64,000 nt of DNA from XN24 sp047921455 (GTDB taxonomy: Bacteria; Pseudomonadota; Gammaproteobacteria; Steroidobacterales; XN24). The translations under genes and the position numbers were made by a program. The notes under the pieces were generated by a model. That model worked only from the letters and a program-made list of their open reading frames with translations. It was not told the DNA's origin and made no database searches. The DNA is taken from positions 1 through 64,000 of the forward strand of contig JBLRWC010000007.1 in NCBI GenBank assembly GCA_047921455.1, written 5' to 3'. Below are positions 53,668 through 63,182 of the stretch, one piece after another; positions within the stretch are counted from its first letter, which is position 1; every line of letters begins with the position of its first letter.

Positions 53668-55846
53668 AGTTGACGAGGACCTGCTCGAACGATTGCGGGT
53701 GTTGCGGGGCATCGGGCGAGAATTCACGGACTATCTCGGTCGCCCCTGCGTGCTGTCGACCTGCTCCTTGCGTAGCCTGCTCGCCGCGCTTGGGCATACC
53801 GTGGACGACCCCGTGCGATTGCAGCAGGAAGCCGATGCCCTGGAGGAGCGGGACTGGACCCGCGTGCTGGGCCCCGTCGTCGTACTGCAAGGCGACAACC
53901 GTGTTCCGTTCACCGTGCTCGCGCCGCTGTTGCCGGTCATCCGCTGGCGGATTGAAACGGAAGAGGGCGATGTGCTGCGCGGCGAGGTGACACCGGCTGA
54001 ACTGCCGGTGCTGGCGGAACGCGGGATGCGCGCCCTGTGGTACGTGCGCCTGGCGCTCGAGCTGCCCGATCTGCCGACCGGCTACCACCACCTATCGCTG
54101 GAAAAAGCAGACGGTAGCGCGCTGGGGAATACCAGCCTGGTAGTAGCGCCGCCGCATTGTTACGAACCGCCGGCCATCGGCAAAGGCGACCGCGTGTGGG
54201 GACCCGCCATCCAGCTCTATGCGTTGCGCTCGCCACGTAACTGGGGCTGTGGCGACTTCACCGACCTGGCCGGCTTCGCCGTCGCGGCGGCCGAGCTGGG
54301 CGCAGACGTGGTCGGGCTGAATCCCCTCCATGCCCTGTTCCCCGCGGATCCGGACGCGTTCAGTCCCTACAGCCCGTCGAGCCGCTATTGGCGCAACGTG
54401 ATTTACATCGATCCCGAGGCCATTCCGGAATATGCCGTCGCCACCGAAGCACGCCGCCTGGTCGGCACACCGGACTTCCAGGCCCGCCTGGCCGCTCTGC
54501 GCGCCAAGCGCCTGGTCGATTACCGCGGCGTGACGAGCTGCAAGCTGGAAGTGCTGCGCAAGCTATATGCCGAGTTTGCCGAGCTCGCCGCGCCAGAACG
54601 CCGCGCAGACTTCGCGCAGTTTGTGAAAACACACGGCGATGCGCTGCATGGATATGCTCTATTCTGTGCGCTCCACGAGCACTTCACGGCCGGCGGAACG
54701 GAGGGGGGCTGGACGGCATGGCCCGTGGCTTATCGCGATCCTGGCGGTACCGCGGCGCAGGCATTTCGCGCCGCCCATCCGGCGGCGGTGGAATTCCACT
54801 GCTGGTTGCAATGGGTCGCCGCAACGCAACTCGAGGCAGCCAATCGACAGGCGCGCGCGGCGGGCTTGCGCCTGGGTCTCTACCACGACCTGGCGGTGGG
54901 GCCGGATGCAGGCGGCGCCGAAACCTGGACCGCGCAAGGCCTTTATGCGACCGACGCTGCGATCGGCGCGCCACCGGATTCGCTCGCCCTGCAGGGGCAG
55001 GACTGGGGCATTCCGCCCTTCGACCCCGAGACCCTTCGGGAAAACGCATACACACCGTTTGTCGAGCTGTTGCGCGCCAACATGGGGTGGCACGGCGCGC
55101 TGCGCATCGATCACGTGATGCTCTTGGCAAGGCTATGGTGGGTACCCCGCGGCAGCAGTTCAAGCGCGGGCGGTTATGTGCATTACCGGCTCGACGAACT
55201 GGTGGCCATTGTTGCGCTGGAAAGCCAGCGCCAACGATGCCTGGTCATCGGCGAGGACCTGGGCACCGTACCGGAAGCAGTGCGGGCCGCGATGCACCGG
55301 CATGGAATCTATAGCTACCGCGTGCTGTGGTTCGAACGTGCGCCGGATGGCCGGTTTCTTGACCCAGCCGAGTACCCGCGCGACGCCTTGGTGACCGTCA
55401 GCACGCATGACCTGCCGCCACTGGGTAGCTACTGGTCGGGGTCCGACATCACGCTGCGCGAGCGTCTTGAGTCCTATCCGGAAGCCGGCCAGGCTGATGC
55501 GGAACGGGCGCAGCGGCGCCAGGCCCGCCACCGGTTGCTCGACGCGCTGCGGGACGCCGGGCTGGTCAGCGGCGAGGACCCGAGCGCGACGGCGCCGCAC
55601 GAGGCTATCCAGCTCTACCTGGCACTGACACCGGCGGCCGTCCTGATGCTGCAGCCGGAGGACTGGCTCGGGATGACGACCCCAGTCAATGTGCCGGGAA
55701 CCCACAAGGAATACCCCAACTGGCGGCGCAAGTTGTCGGCCGACTGGCCGGAATTCATGGCCCGGGAGGAACTGCGCCGGTTCACCGCCGCGGTGGGCAA
55801 GGCTCGCAAAGCGGGAGCGAGGCCAGGCGCTCGACATGATAAATAA
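53660..55846 (+). CDS. malQ: 4-alpha-glucanotransferase (amylomaltase)
   Basis: A 728-residue GH77 enzyme with an extra N-terminal domain of about 160 residues, as in E. coli MalQ. The GH77 core shows WGPAIQLYALRSPRNWGCGD, FSPYSPSSRYWRNVIYID, GLRLGLYHDLAVGPDAGGAE (nucleophile Asp), LRIDHVMLLARLWWVPRG, CLVIGEDLGTVPEAVR (acid Glu) and VSTHDLPPLGSYW. It disproportionates maltodextrins left after GlgX and GlgP action. It overlaps glgX by 8 bases and ends at TAA 55844-55846. Confidence 0.96.
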   Translation: MTEVDEDLLERLRVLRGIGREFTDYLGRPCVLSTCSLRSLLAALGHTVDDPVRLQQEADALEERDWTRVLGPVVVLQGDNRVPFTVLAPLLPVIRWRIETEEGDVLRGEVTPAELPVLAERGMRALWYVRLALELPDLPTGYHHLSLEKADGSALGNTSLVVAPPHCYEPPAIGKGDRVWGPAIQLYALRSPRNWGCGDFTDLAGFAVAAAELGADVVGLNPLHALFPADPDAFSPYSPSSRYWRNVIYIDPEAIPEYAVATEARRLVGTPDFQARLAALRAKRLVDYRGVTSCKLEVLRKLYAEFAELAAPERRADFAQFVKTHGDALHGYALFCALHEHFTAGGTEGGWTAWPVAYRDPGGTAAQAFRAAHPAAVEFHCWLQWVAATQLEAANRQARAAGLRLGLYHDLAVGPDAGGAETWTAQGLYATDAAIGAPPDSLALQGQDWGIPPFDPETLRENAYTPFVELLRANMGWHGALRIDHVMLLARLWWVPRGSSSSAGGYVHYRLDELVAIVALESQRQRCLVIGEDLGTVPEAVRAAMHRHGIYSYRVLWFERAPDGRFLDPAEYPRDALVTVSTHDLPPLGSYWSGSDITLRERLESYPEAGQADAERAQRRQARHRLLDALRDAGLVSGEDPSATAPHEAIQLYLALTPAAVLMLQPEDWLGMTTPVNVPGTHKEYPNWRRKLSADWPEFMAREELRRFTAAVGKARKAGARPGARHDK

Positions 55847-55857
55847 CATCATGTTAT
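55843..55857. promoter_or_regulatory. AT-rich inverted repeat ATAACA-TCA-TGTTAT
   Basis: A perfect 6-bp inverted repeat over the malQ stop codon, inside the only AT-rich patch of this region (55838-55877). It lies 20 bases before the nuclease gene start. It could be an operator or part of a promoter for the AddB-AddA-like pair; I see no paired -35/-10 set. Confidence 0.3.
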
Positions 55858-55877
55858 ACGCTTAACTTATTGTATTA

Positions 55878-58547
55878 ATGGTCAATATCTCATCCATTGA
55901 TCGTGCTCCAGTCCCGCCGGGAGAGGCCCTCGTCCAGGCACTGGCGGACGGCTGTACTGTCGTGACTTCGACCCGGCGGCTGACCCGCCAGCTGCAGCGC
56001 GATTACGCGCGCAGCAGTGTTGCGGCCAGCTGGCCGACGCCTGACGTCTTGCCATGGTCGGCATGGATCCACGCCACCTTCCGGGATTTGCGGGATTTCG
56101 GGAGTTTGCGGGAATCGCGCGTTTGCCTGGATGACTGGCAAGCCGCGGTCCTGTGGGAAGAGGTCTTCAACGCCGACCCGATGTCCGGCACCCTGCTGAT
56201 GCCGGGCGGTGCCGTGGACGGTTTTCGCGATGCCTGGCGCCTGGTGCACGAGTGGCGCCTGCCCTGGGCGTCGCTGCAGGCGCGCGCCGGCGAAGACTGC
56301 GAGATTTTTCTTCGCCTGGCGGCGCGCTACCAGGCACGCCTGGATGGGGCCCGTGCGCTCGATCGCGTCCAGTTGCCCGGCTTGTTGGCCCCGTCGCTGG
56401 GCGGTCTTGCCGGCCCAAAGGTGCTGTTCGCCGGCTTCGACAAGCTGAATCCGGAACAGGCCATGCTGGCGGCGGCGCTCGGCCCACGCGTGCGGCTTGT
56501 GGCGCCTTACGCCCATGCCGCGGCGCCGACGCTTGCAGCATTTGCCGACAGCCGCCACGAGCTGGCCGCGGCCGCCGCCTGGGCGCGGCAGCGCCTGGAC
56601 GAAAATCCAGCCGCCCGGCTGGGCATTGTCGTGCCGGACCTGGAGGCACAGGCGCCCTTGCTGGAGGACCTGCTGGATGAAGCCTTGTCGCCGGAACGCC
56701 TGTTGCCGGGTCGTGGCGATACACCAAGACCGTGGAACCTCTCGCTTGGCGCGCCGCTGGTAGATGCGCCGGTCATCGCAGCCGCCCTGTTGGCCATTGG
56801 CCTGGCACGCGACAGCATGGAACTCGCGGATGTCGGGCGCTTACTACGTGCGCCGTTTTTCGGTGGCACAGAGGCGGAGGGCGCGCAACGCGCCGCGCTC
56901 GATGCCTGGCTGCGCAAACGCGCCGGCGATCGCGTCAGTCCGGCGGCCTTGTTGGGCTGGCTGGAGGGCCGCGATGGTGCACCGGCGTGCCCGCGGCTTG
57001 GCGGGGCCGTCAAGGCCTGCCTGGACGAACTCCGCAGTGGCCCCCGGCGGCGGCCACCCTCGGGCTGGTCAGCCACGTTGACTCGCGCCCTGCGGCACCT
57101 GGGCTGGCCGGGCGATGTTCCGCCCGACAGTCCGACCTGGCAGACCCTGCAGGCCTGGGCTGAGTTGCTGGAAACGCTGTCGCGGCTGGACGCCGTCAGT
57201 GGGGCGGTGACGCTTGGCGAGGCCCTGGCGCGGCTGCGGCGCATCGGCGCCGAGCAACGGTTCCAGCCGGAGACGCCCGCGGTGCCCGTGCAGGTGCTCG
57301 GCTTGCTGGAGACGGCCGGGCTCGAGTTCGACGGCCTCTGGATCAGCGGCCTGCATGACGGCGCATTGCCCGCGCCGCTGCGTCCCTGCGCCCTGTTGCC
57401 AGCGGCCCTGCAACGCGAACAGGGGATGCCGCGCGCTTGTCCGGATACGGAACTGGCGGTGGCCCGCCAATTGATGACGCGGCTGGGCGGCGCCGCACCG
57501 GAGGTACGTTGCAGTTATCCCGCGGCGCGCGCGGATGAACCGCTGCGACCCAGCCCCATGGTGGCTGCATTGCCAGCCGCCGAGGACGGGGACGCTTTCG
57601 GGATCACCGCGGTGGCCATGCAAAGCTTTGCGGCCAGCCGATTGGAGACCCTCGTCGATGCCATGGGTCCGCCGGTACAGGGTGAGGTAAGCGGCGGGAC
57701 CGGGCTGCTGACCGCCCAATCGGCTTGCCCTTTCCGCGCTTTTGCCCTCCATCGACTGACGGCCCGGGAACTCGAAACCCCGGCGCCCGGGGTCGATGGG
57801 CTTACGCGCGGATCCTTCGTGCACCTGGCGCTGAAATTCTTGTGGGAGGAATTACGTGATCGGGACGGCCTCGCGAGGCTGGCCGCTGCAGAACGGGCCG
57901 GGCGGGTACGTGCTGCGCTGGCGCGGGCCGCGGCCGATGCGCTCGCCGGGGTGCCAGGCGCACTGGTGGCCATCGAAATCGACGAGGCGGCCCTCAGGAT
58001 CGAGGAACTGCTGCAGATTGAATTATTGCGGCCCGATTTCAAGGTCGTGGCCAGTGAGCAACGCATCAGTGTCGAACTGGCAACGCTGCGTATCAATGCA
58101 CAGGTGGATCGCGTGGACGAGGTCGCCGCGGGCTGCGTGGTACTCGATTACAAGACCGGCGCGGTCCGCGTCGCCGACTGGGAGGGCGAGCGCCCGGCCG
58201 AGCCGCAGATGCCCCTGTATGCATTGGCGTATGAGTCAAGGTTGGCGGGGCTGGCCTACGCTTCTTTGAAGCCCGGCGACGTTCAGCTACGGGGCAGCGC
58301 GCGTTCGCGCGAGGTCTTTGGCGCCGCCATGGCGAAATTAAAGCCGCCGACCGAGCAGGAATGGCGGGCCCAAAACGACGCCTGGCGCGATGTGCTGGCG
58401 GCACTGGCCCGTGCCTTCGGGGCAGGTGACGCGCGCGTCGATCCACGCCAGGCGCTGGGTGCCGGCAGCACCTGTGCGCGGTGTCACCTGGCCACCCTGT
58501 GCCGACGCGACGAATTGCTGCGCGCGGGAGTGCTCGACCATGACTGA
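55878..58547 (+). CDS. AddB-like PD-(D/E)XK nuclease (probable DNA repair protein)
   Basis: An 889-residue protein with a degenerate helicase-like front (TVVTSTRRLTRQLQRDYARS) and a C-terminal PD-(D/E)XK nuclease: RINAQVDRVDEVAAGCVVLD, then YKTG (around residue 755). Four cysteines, C617 in QSACPFRAF and C866, C869, C875 in CARCHLATLC, match the 4Fe-4S clasp of AddB nucleases. With the UvrD-type partner encoded next it should process double-strand DNA ends like AddAB/RecBCD. The stop overlaps that gene by 8 bases. ATG 55878 lacks a clear ribosome site. Confidence 0.87.
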   Translation: MVNISSIDRAPVPPGEALVQALADGCTVVTSTRRLTRQLQRDYARSSVAASWPTPDVLPWSAWIHATFRDLRDFGSLRESRVCLDDWQAAVLWEEVFNADPMSGTLLMPGGAVDGFRDAWRLVHEWRLPWASLQARAGEDCEIFLRLAARYQARLDGARALDRVQLPGLLAPSLGGLAGPKVLFAGFDKLNPEQAMLAAALGPRVRLVAPYAHAAAPTLAAFADSRHELAAAAAWARQRLDENPAARLGIVVPDLEAQAPLLEDLLDEALSPERLLPGRGDTPRPWNLSLGAPLVDAPVIAAALLAIGLARDSMELADVGRLLRAPFFGGTEAEGAQRAALDAWLRKRAGDRVSPAALLGWLEGRDGAPACPRLGGAVKACLDELRSGPRRRPPSGWSATLTRALRHLGWPGDVPPDSPTWQTLQAWAELLETLSRLDAVSGAVTLGEALARLRRIGAEQRFQPETPAVPVQVLGLLETAGLEFDGLWISGLHDGALPAPLRPCALLPAALQREQGMPRACPDTELAVARQLMTRLGGAAPEVRCSYPAARADEPLRPSPMVAALPAAEDGDAFGITAVAMQSFAASRLETLVDAMGPPVQGEVSGGTGLLTAQSACPFRAFALHRLTARELETPAPGVDGLTRGSFVHLALKFLWEELRDRDGLARLAAAERAGRVRAALARAAADALAGVPGALVAIEIDEAALRIEELLQIELLRPDFKVVASEQRISVELATLRINAQVDRVDEVAAGCVVLDYKTGAVRVADWEGERPAEPQMPLYALAYESRLAGLAYASLKPGDVQLRGSARSREVFGAAMAKLKPPTEQEWRAQNDAWRDVLAALARAFGAGDARVDPRQALGAGSTCARCHLATLCRRDELLRAGVLDHD

Positions 58548-61500
58548 GCGCCAGCCCGCGGACCACGCGATACGCACCGCCGCACTGTCGCCGACGCAGA
58601 GTTTTATTGTCCAGGCGCCGGCGGGCTCCGGTAAGACCGAATTGCTGACGCAGCGTTTCCTGCGCCTGCTGGCCGTGGTCGAACGCCCCGAGGAAATCAT
58701 CGCGATCACCTTTACCCGCAAGGCCGCCGGTGAGATGCGGCAACGCATCCTCGAGGCCTTGCACCTCGGTGGCGCCGACACGGCGCCCGCCGAATCCCAT
58801 CGGCGCGCTACCTGGGCCCTGGCGCGCGACGCGTTGGCGCGAGACCGGGCGCTGGGCTGGCGCTTGCTGGAGAACCCGCGCCGGTTGCGGGTGGAGACCA
58901 TCGATGCCCTGAATGCCTGGCTCGCGCGGCAGTTACCGATGTCATCGCGCCTCGGCGCCGCGCCGGTGATCACCGCGGACCCGGAGCCGATTTACCGGCA
59001 GACGGCCCGCGACATCCTCCTGGCGACGGGCGGCCGGGAAGCGCATGCGCCGCATGCTGCGGCCTTGCTGGTGCACCTGGGTGGCCGGTTTTCGCAGGCC
59101 GAGGATTTGCTGGTGGCGCTGCTGAAGGCGCGCGATCACTGGCTGGGCAAGATCGTCCCGCGGCGCAGCGTGGAGCCGGGCCAGCTGCGTGCGACGCTCG
59201 ATACGGCGCTGCGCCATTTTGTCGCCGACGAGCTGCGCAGGACGTATGCGGATCTGCCGCTGGAAGCGCTCCAGGAACTGAGCGAACTGGGCGCACGCGC
59301 CGCCGGACGGGCGCCCGAGCTCGAGACCCTCGCGCCGCTGGCAGACCTCATCGATGCGCCGGCGCCGGAGCCCGCCGCTCTGCCGGCCTGGCGCGCGCTG
59401 GCCGAACTGCTGCTGACCAAGAACGGCAGCTGGCGCCGCGCCCTCAACAAGAACCAGGGATTCCCGCCCGACGCCAGGGCGGATAAAACACGCATGCTGG
59501 AACTGCTCGAGGCACTCGGTGAGTGCGCCGATCCGGCCGGTCTCCACCGCGTGCGTGAGCTTCCCGAGCCGGCTTATCCCGATGCCGGCTGGGAGATTCT
59601 CGAGCATTTGCTGGCCCTGCTGCCGGTCGCTGCAGCCGCGCTGGATGTCGCGTTCGCCGCGCGTGGCGAGAGCGATTACATCGGCATTGCCTTTGCCGCG
59701 TTGGAAGCGCTCGGCGACGAGGCGCCGACCGATCTTGCGCTGGCGCTGGATTGCCGCCTCAGTCACCTGTTGGTCGATGAATTCCAGGACACTTCGCAGG
59801 CGCAGGTCGAATTGCTGCAACGCCTGACAGCCGGTTGGGCACCGGGCGATGGCCGCAGCTTGTTCTGCGTCGGCGACCCGATGCAATCCATCTACCGGTT
59901 CCGTGAAGCCGACGTGGGGCGTTTCCTGCAGGCACAGAAAACCGGCATCGGCGACTTGCCGCTGGAGCAATTGCAGTTGCACGTGAATTTCCGCAGCCAG
60001 GGCGGACTGGTGTCGTGGGTTTCGGCAACGTTCCCCGGTATTTTCCCGCGTCACGAAGACCTGTCGCTCGGTGCGGTGCCGTTCGCGGCGTCGACGCCCT
60101 GGCACCCGGCGCTGCCGGGATCGTCCGTGAACTGTGTTGCCGCCCCGGCGGGCGACGGGCCGGCCGAGGCACATGCTGTCACGACTATCATCCGGGACAT
60201 CCGGGCCCGCGAACCGACCGCGCGCATTGCAATCCTGGTGCGTAGCCGCGGTCACTTCGCGAATATCACGCCGGCCCTCAAGACCGCCGGGATTGCTTTC
60301 GAGGCGGTGGATATCGAACGGCTCGCCGAGGTTCCGGCGATCCGGGACCTGGAGGCGCTGAGCCGGGCGCTTTGCCATCCGGCTGATCGCACCGCCTGGC
60401 TGGCCATACTGCGTGCCCCCTGGTGTGGTTTGCGCCTCGAAGACTTGCTGGTGATCGCTGGCGCCCAGGCTGACGACATCTGGACTCGAATGGGTCATCC
60501 GGAGGTGCTGGATGCGCTCAGCCCGGATGGGCGGCAACGCCTCGAACGCCTGGCGGGCGTACTGGCGCCGGCCCTTGAAGACCGCGGGCGCCGGCCGCTG
60601 CGGCGCGTGATCGAAGGCGCCTGGCTGGCCCTCGGCGGTCCGGCGACCCTGGAGCGCGAATCCGAGTTGGCTGATGCGCGCGCTTTTTTCGAGTTCATCG
60701 ATGACCATGCGCGCCATGGTGACCTCGATGATCCGCCGAACCTGGGCCAGTTGCTCGGCGACTTGTACGCGGCGCCGGACACGGTTTCGACAGAAGCGGT
60801 GCAACTGCTCACTATTCACAAGGCCAAGGGTCTCGAATTCGATCACGTCATCCTCCCAGGCCTCGATCGGAAGAGCGGTTGGCACGAGAAACGCCTGCTA
60901 CGTTGGCTCGAACAGGTGCGCGAGGAGGGGACGGAATTGATCCTTGCACCGGTGGAGCGGTTCGGCGAGGAGCGGGATAAGTTGCACGGCGCGTTGCGGG
61001 ACCTGGACCGGCGGCGGGAGCTCCTGGAACTGGACCGGGTGCTGTACGTGGCGGTGACGCGCGCTCGCCATGGCCTGCACCTGGTAGCCCGCATCAAGCC
61101 CGATGATCCTGATACGGGCACGCCCCCCGAACCGGCGGCCGAAACATTGCTTGCCAGGCTATGGCCCGCGCTCGGCGCCACCTTCCTGGCGGCCCGGCGC
61201 AGCGACGCGGCCACGGTCGACGCGCCCGCACCGCGCCCGGTTGCGGTGCTGCGGCGCCATGCTGCGGGTTGGCAGGCGCCGGCCATGCCGGCCACCGCCA
61301 GCTGGCGCCGCGATGAACCCGAACCGCTCGAGCCAGGCGCCGTGGTCGAGTACGACTGGTCCGGGCGCGAGGCGCGGGCGGTCGGCCTCGCGGTGCATCG
61401 GCTCCTGCAGGTGATCTCGCGTGACGGCGCCGAAGCCTGGCCGGTCGATCGCTTGCAGTCCGCTCGACCGTTGCTGGCCACCTTGCTGCGCGAGGCGGGT

Positions 61501-61896
61501 CTTGGGGCCGATGAATTCGAGGCGGGGCTGGCGCGTTGCATGGCCGCGCTCGAGGGCACGCTGGCCGATGCTCGCGGGCGTTGGCTGCTGGATGCGCGGC
61601 ACGCCCAGGCAGCGAGCGAAAAGCGCATCAGCGGACGGCTGGCGGGCCGGATTGTGAACGGGATCATCGACCGCTGTTTCGTCGATGCGGCCGGTACGTT
61701 GTGGATCGTCGACTACAAGGCCGGGCGACACGAGGGTGGCCAGCTGGCGGCGTTTCTTGACCGTGAACAGGACCGCTACCGGGCGCAGCTGGAGCGCTAT
61801 GCCCGCCTGTTGTCAGCGGAGCACGATGGCCCGATCATGCTGGGCTTGTACTTCCCGCAGCACGCGGGCTGGCGGGCCTGGGCTGCGCCTGCCTGA
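58540..61896 (+). CDS. AddA-like UvrD/Rep helicase-nuclease
   Basis: A 1118-residue superfamily 1 helicase. Q motif and Walker A are SPTQSFIVQAPAGSGKTELL; motif Ia is ITFTRKAAGEMRQRI; Walker B is LLVDEFQDTSQAQVELLQ (near residue 410). Motif V is TIHKAKGLEFDHVILPGLD (near 757) and motif VI is LYVAVTRARHGLHLV. The C-terminal nuclease domain has GRIVNGIIDRCFVDAAGTLW, then IVDYKAGR (near 1057). This is the AddA architecture: helicase plus nuclease. ATG 58540 overlaps the AddB-like gene by 8 bases; the longer open frame upstream is an artefact. Confidence 0.92.
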   Translation: MTERQPADHAIRTAALSPTQSFIVQAPAGSGKTELLTQRFLRLLAVVERPEEIIAITFTRKAAGEMRQRILEALHLGGADTAPAESHRRATWALARDALARDRALGWRLLENPRRLRVETIDALNAWLARQLPMSSRLGAAPVITADPEPIYRQTARDILLATGGREAHAPHAAALLVHLGGRFSQAEDLLVALLKARDHWLGKIVPRRSVEPGQLRATLDTALRHFVADELRRTYADLPLEALQELSELGARAAGRAPELETLAPLADLIDAPAPEPAALPAWRALAELLLTKNGSWRRALNKNQGFPPDARADKTRMLELLEALGECADPAGLHRVRELPEPAYPDAGWEILEHLLALLPVAAAALDVAFAARGESDYIGIAFAALEALGDEAPTDLALALDCRLSHLLVDEFQDTSQAQVELLQRLTAGWAPGDGRSLFCVGDPMQSIYRFREADVGRFLQAQKTGIGDLPLEQLQLHVNFRSQGGLVSWVSATFPGIFPRHEDLSLGAVPFAASTPWHPALPGSSVNCVAAPAGDGPAEAHAVTTIIRDIRAREPTARIAILVRSRGHFANITPALKTAGIAFEAVDIERLAEVPAIRDLEALSRALCHPADRTAWLAILRAPWCGLRLEDLLVIAGAQADDIWTRMGHPEVLDALSPDGRQRLERLAGVLAPALEDRGRRPLRRVIEGAWLALGGPATLERESELADARAFFEFIDDHARHGDLDDPPNLGQLLGDLYAAPDTVSTEAVQLLTIHKAKGLEFDHVILPGLDRKSGWHEKRLLRWLEQVREEGTELILAPVERFGEERDKLHGALRDLDRRRELLELDRVLYVAVTRARHGLHLVARIKPDDPDTGTPPEPAAETLLARLWPALGATFLAARRSDAATVDAPAPRPVAVLRRHAAGWQAPAMPATASWRRDEPEPLEPGAVVEYDWSGREARAVGLAVHRLLQVISRDGAEAWPVDRLQSARPLLATLLREAGLGADEFEAGLARCMAALEGTLADARGRWLLDARHAQAASEKRISGRLAGRIVNGIIDRCFVDAAGTLWIVDYKAGRHEGGQLAAFLDREQDRYRAQLERYARLLSAEHDGPIMLGLYFPQHAGWRAWAAPA

Positions 61897-61950
61897 ACCG
61901 AGAACCGAAAAACACGCTTCCGGGTTTCGGGTTCGGCGCCGGGGCCCGGC

Positions 61951-62697
61951 TCAAGGCTCGCTGGAAAGCACCAGGCGGCGCCGTCCGCCGCCGAGGTCCT
62001 CGCCGACAAAGGCCAGTCCGTCGACCAGTTCACGCGGCGGGTTTTCACCCGGCGCGAGCTCGGCACTGAAATGCCAACGATTCGGGGCGGGTAGCTCGAT
62101 GCTACCGTCCACGGCCAGCGGCCCCCCCGTGGACACGATTTCCCCGACGGGCGGCCCCGGCTGAGCGGGGAAATTAAAACTGAACGGACCGAGGGGCATG
62201 ATGACGCCGGGCAGCTGCAACTCGGCGACGGCCGCGCGGCCGGTGAGCGTCTTCGGCCAGCCGTTCACGAGCTCCAGGCGTTGCAGCGACAACCGCAGCT
62301 CACCGGAGACGCCGATCGGCACAATGGCGGGGGGCAGAGTGGCCAAGGAGAGGGAAGCTTCGAGATCATCGAGGTATTGGCGTTGCCCCAGCAGAGAGAA
62401 CCCCACCGCGCCCCGGACATACCCATCCGGGCGTCGCATACTGAATTCCCAGGTCGGTCGCAAAGTCAGCAACCGGGCCGGGCGGGCTGTCCAGCTCAGG
62501 CCGCCAAGCGGCCGCTCGTCCAGCGCCAACTCTGTGACCCGGCCGTGCCAGATCGTGCCGTCCACGCCCCAGGCCTGAATCGCCGGCGGCGCGAACCATG
62601 CCAGGGCGACGCGCGCCGGAAAATTGGCCACGAGGCCGGCAAGCAAGGCCAGCAGGCCCGCCGTGACGAGCACGGAGCGGCGGTTCAGCAGGTTCAT
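61951..62697 (-). CDS. gspN: Type II secretion system protein N
   Basis: A 248-residue protein with one N-terminal membrane segment (SVLVTAGLLALLAGLVANFP) and a periplasmic beta-rich domain with the GspN strings LAWFAPPAIQAWGVDGTIWH and GWPKTLTGRAAVAELQLPGV. GspN is the last component of many gsp operons; its role in the inner-membrane platform is accessory. It overlaps gspM by 4 bases (62694-62697), fixing its place in the cluster. Confidence 0.9.
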   Translation of the reverse strand: MNLLNRRSVLVTAGLLALLAGLVANFPARVALAWFAPPAIQAWGVDGTIWHGRVTELALDERPLGGLSWTARPARLLTLRPTWEFSMRRPDGYVRGAVGFSLLGQRQYLDDLEASLSLATLPPAIVPIGVSGELRLSLQRLELVNGWPKTLTGRAAVAELQLPGVIMPLGPFSFNFPAQPGPPVGEIVSTGGPLAVDGSIELPAPNRWHFSAELAPGENPPRELVDGLAFVGEDLGGGRRRLVLSSEP

Positions 62698-63182
62698 TGT
62701 GCTCCCTGGCGAAGCGTCACGCTTGCGTTCACACGACCCGGGTCCGGGGTGCGGTCAAAACTGGCAGACTCGATCGCGAGGCCGGAGCCAGTGCTGAGCG
62801 CCCCAAGCCAGCGGGCCAGCGCATCGAAGGACGCATTTTCCAGGCGCACGCGAATCCCGTCGTCACCAATCGGCTGATTGGTCGTCAGGGCGGCACCCAG
62901 GCCGGCCTGGCGCGCGCTGCGATCGACGATAACCACCAGCGACTGGCCGGCAAGATCGCGACGGGCCGCCGGTCGGTTGACGGCACCGGCAAGTTCGGCC
63001 GCCGCGCTGCGCAGGAAAGTGAGGGTGTCGCGCTTGGCCTCGATACGATTCTCGGTGGCGGTGGATGCGCGGTAGAGCGGGTTGATCAACAGCCCCCAGA
63101 GCACCGCGACCAGCAAGACGACAGCGCCGACTGAAACGAATAGCCGTTCACGTGATTCCAGCCCGAAGAACCAGTCCTTCAT
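62694..63182 (-). CDS. gspM: Type II secretion system protein M
   Basis: A 162-residue bitopic protein: a short cytoplasmic start (MKDWFFGLESRER), one helix (LFVSVGAVVLLVAVLWGLLI), then a coiled stretch and a small ferredoxin-like periplasmic domain (GIRVRLENASFDALARWLGA). GspM binds GspL and with it couples the cytoplasmic ATPase to pseudopilus assembly. It overlaps gspL and gspN by 4 bases on each side. Sequence conservation in this family is low, so the name rests on motif plus context. Confidence 0.9.
   Translation of the reverse strand: MKDWFFGLESRERLFVSVGAVVLLVAVLWGLLINPLYRASTATENRIEAKRDTLTFLRSAAAELAGAVNRPAARRDLAGQSLVVIVDRSARQAGLGAALTTNQPIGDDGIRVRLENASFDALARWLGALSTGSGLAIESASFDRTPDPGRVNASVTLRQGAQ

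Noticed and set aside
58390..58539. Earlier start for the AddA-like helicase
   Set aside because: The extra codons overlap the conserved Fe-S Cys region of the upstream gene in another frame; MTERQPADHAIRTAALSPTQ at 58540 is the natural start.
58942..60885. Open frame of 647 codons on the minus strand inside the AddA-like gene
   Set aside because: Antisense shadow of a helicase with all motifs intact; its composition (Arg, Gln and His rich) is typical of a mirrored frame.
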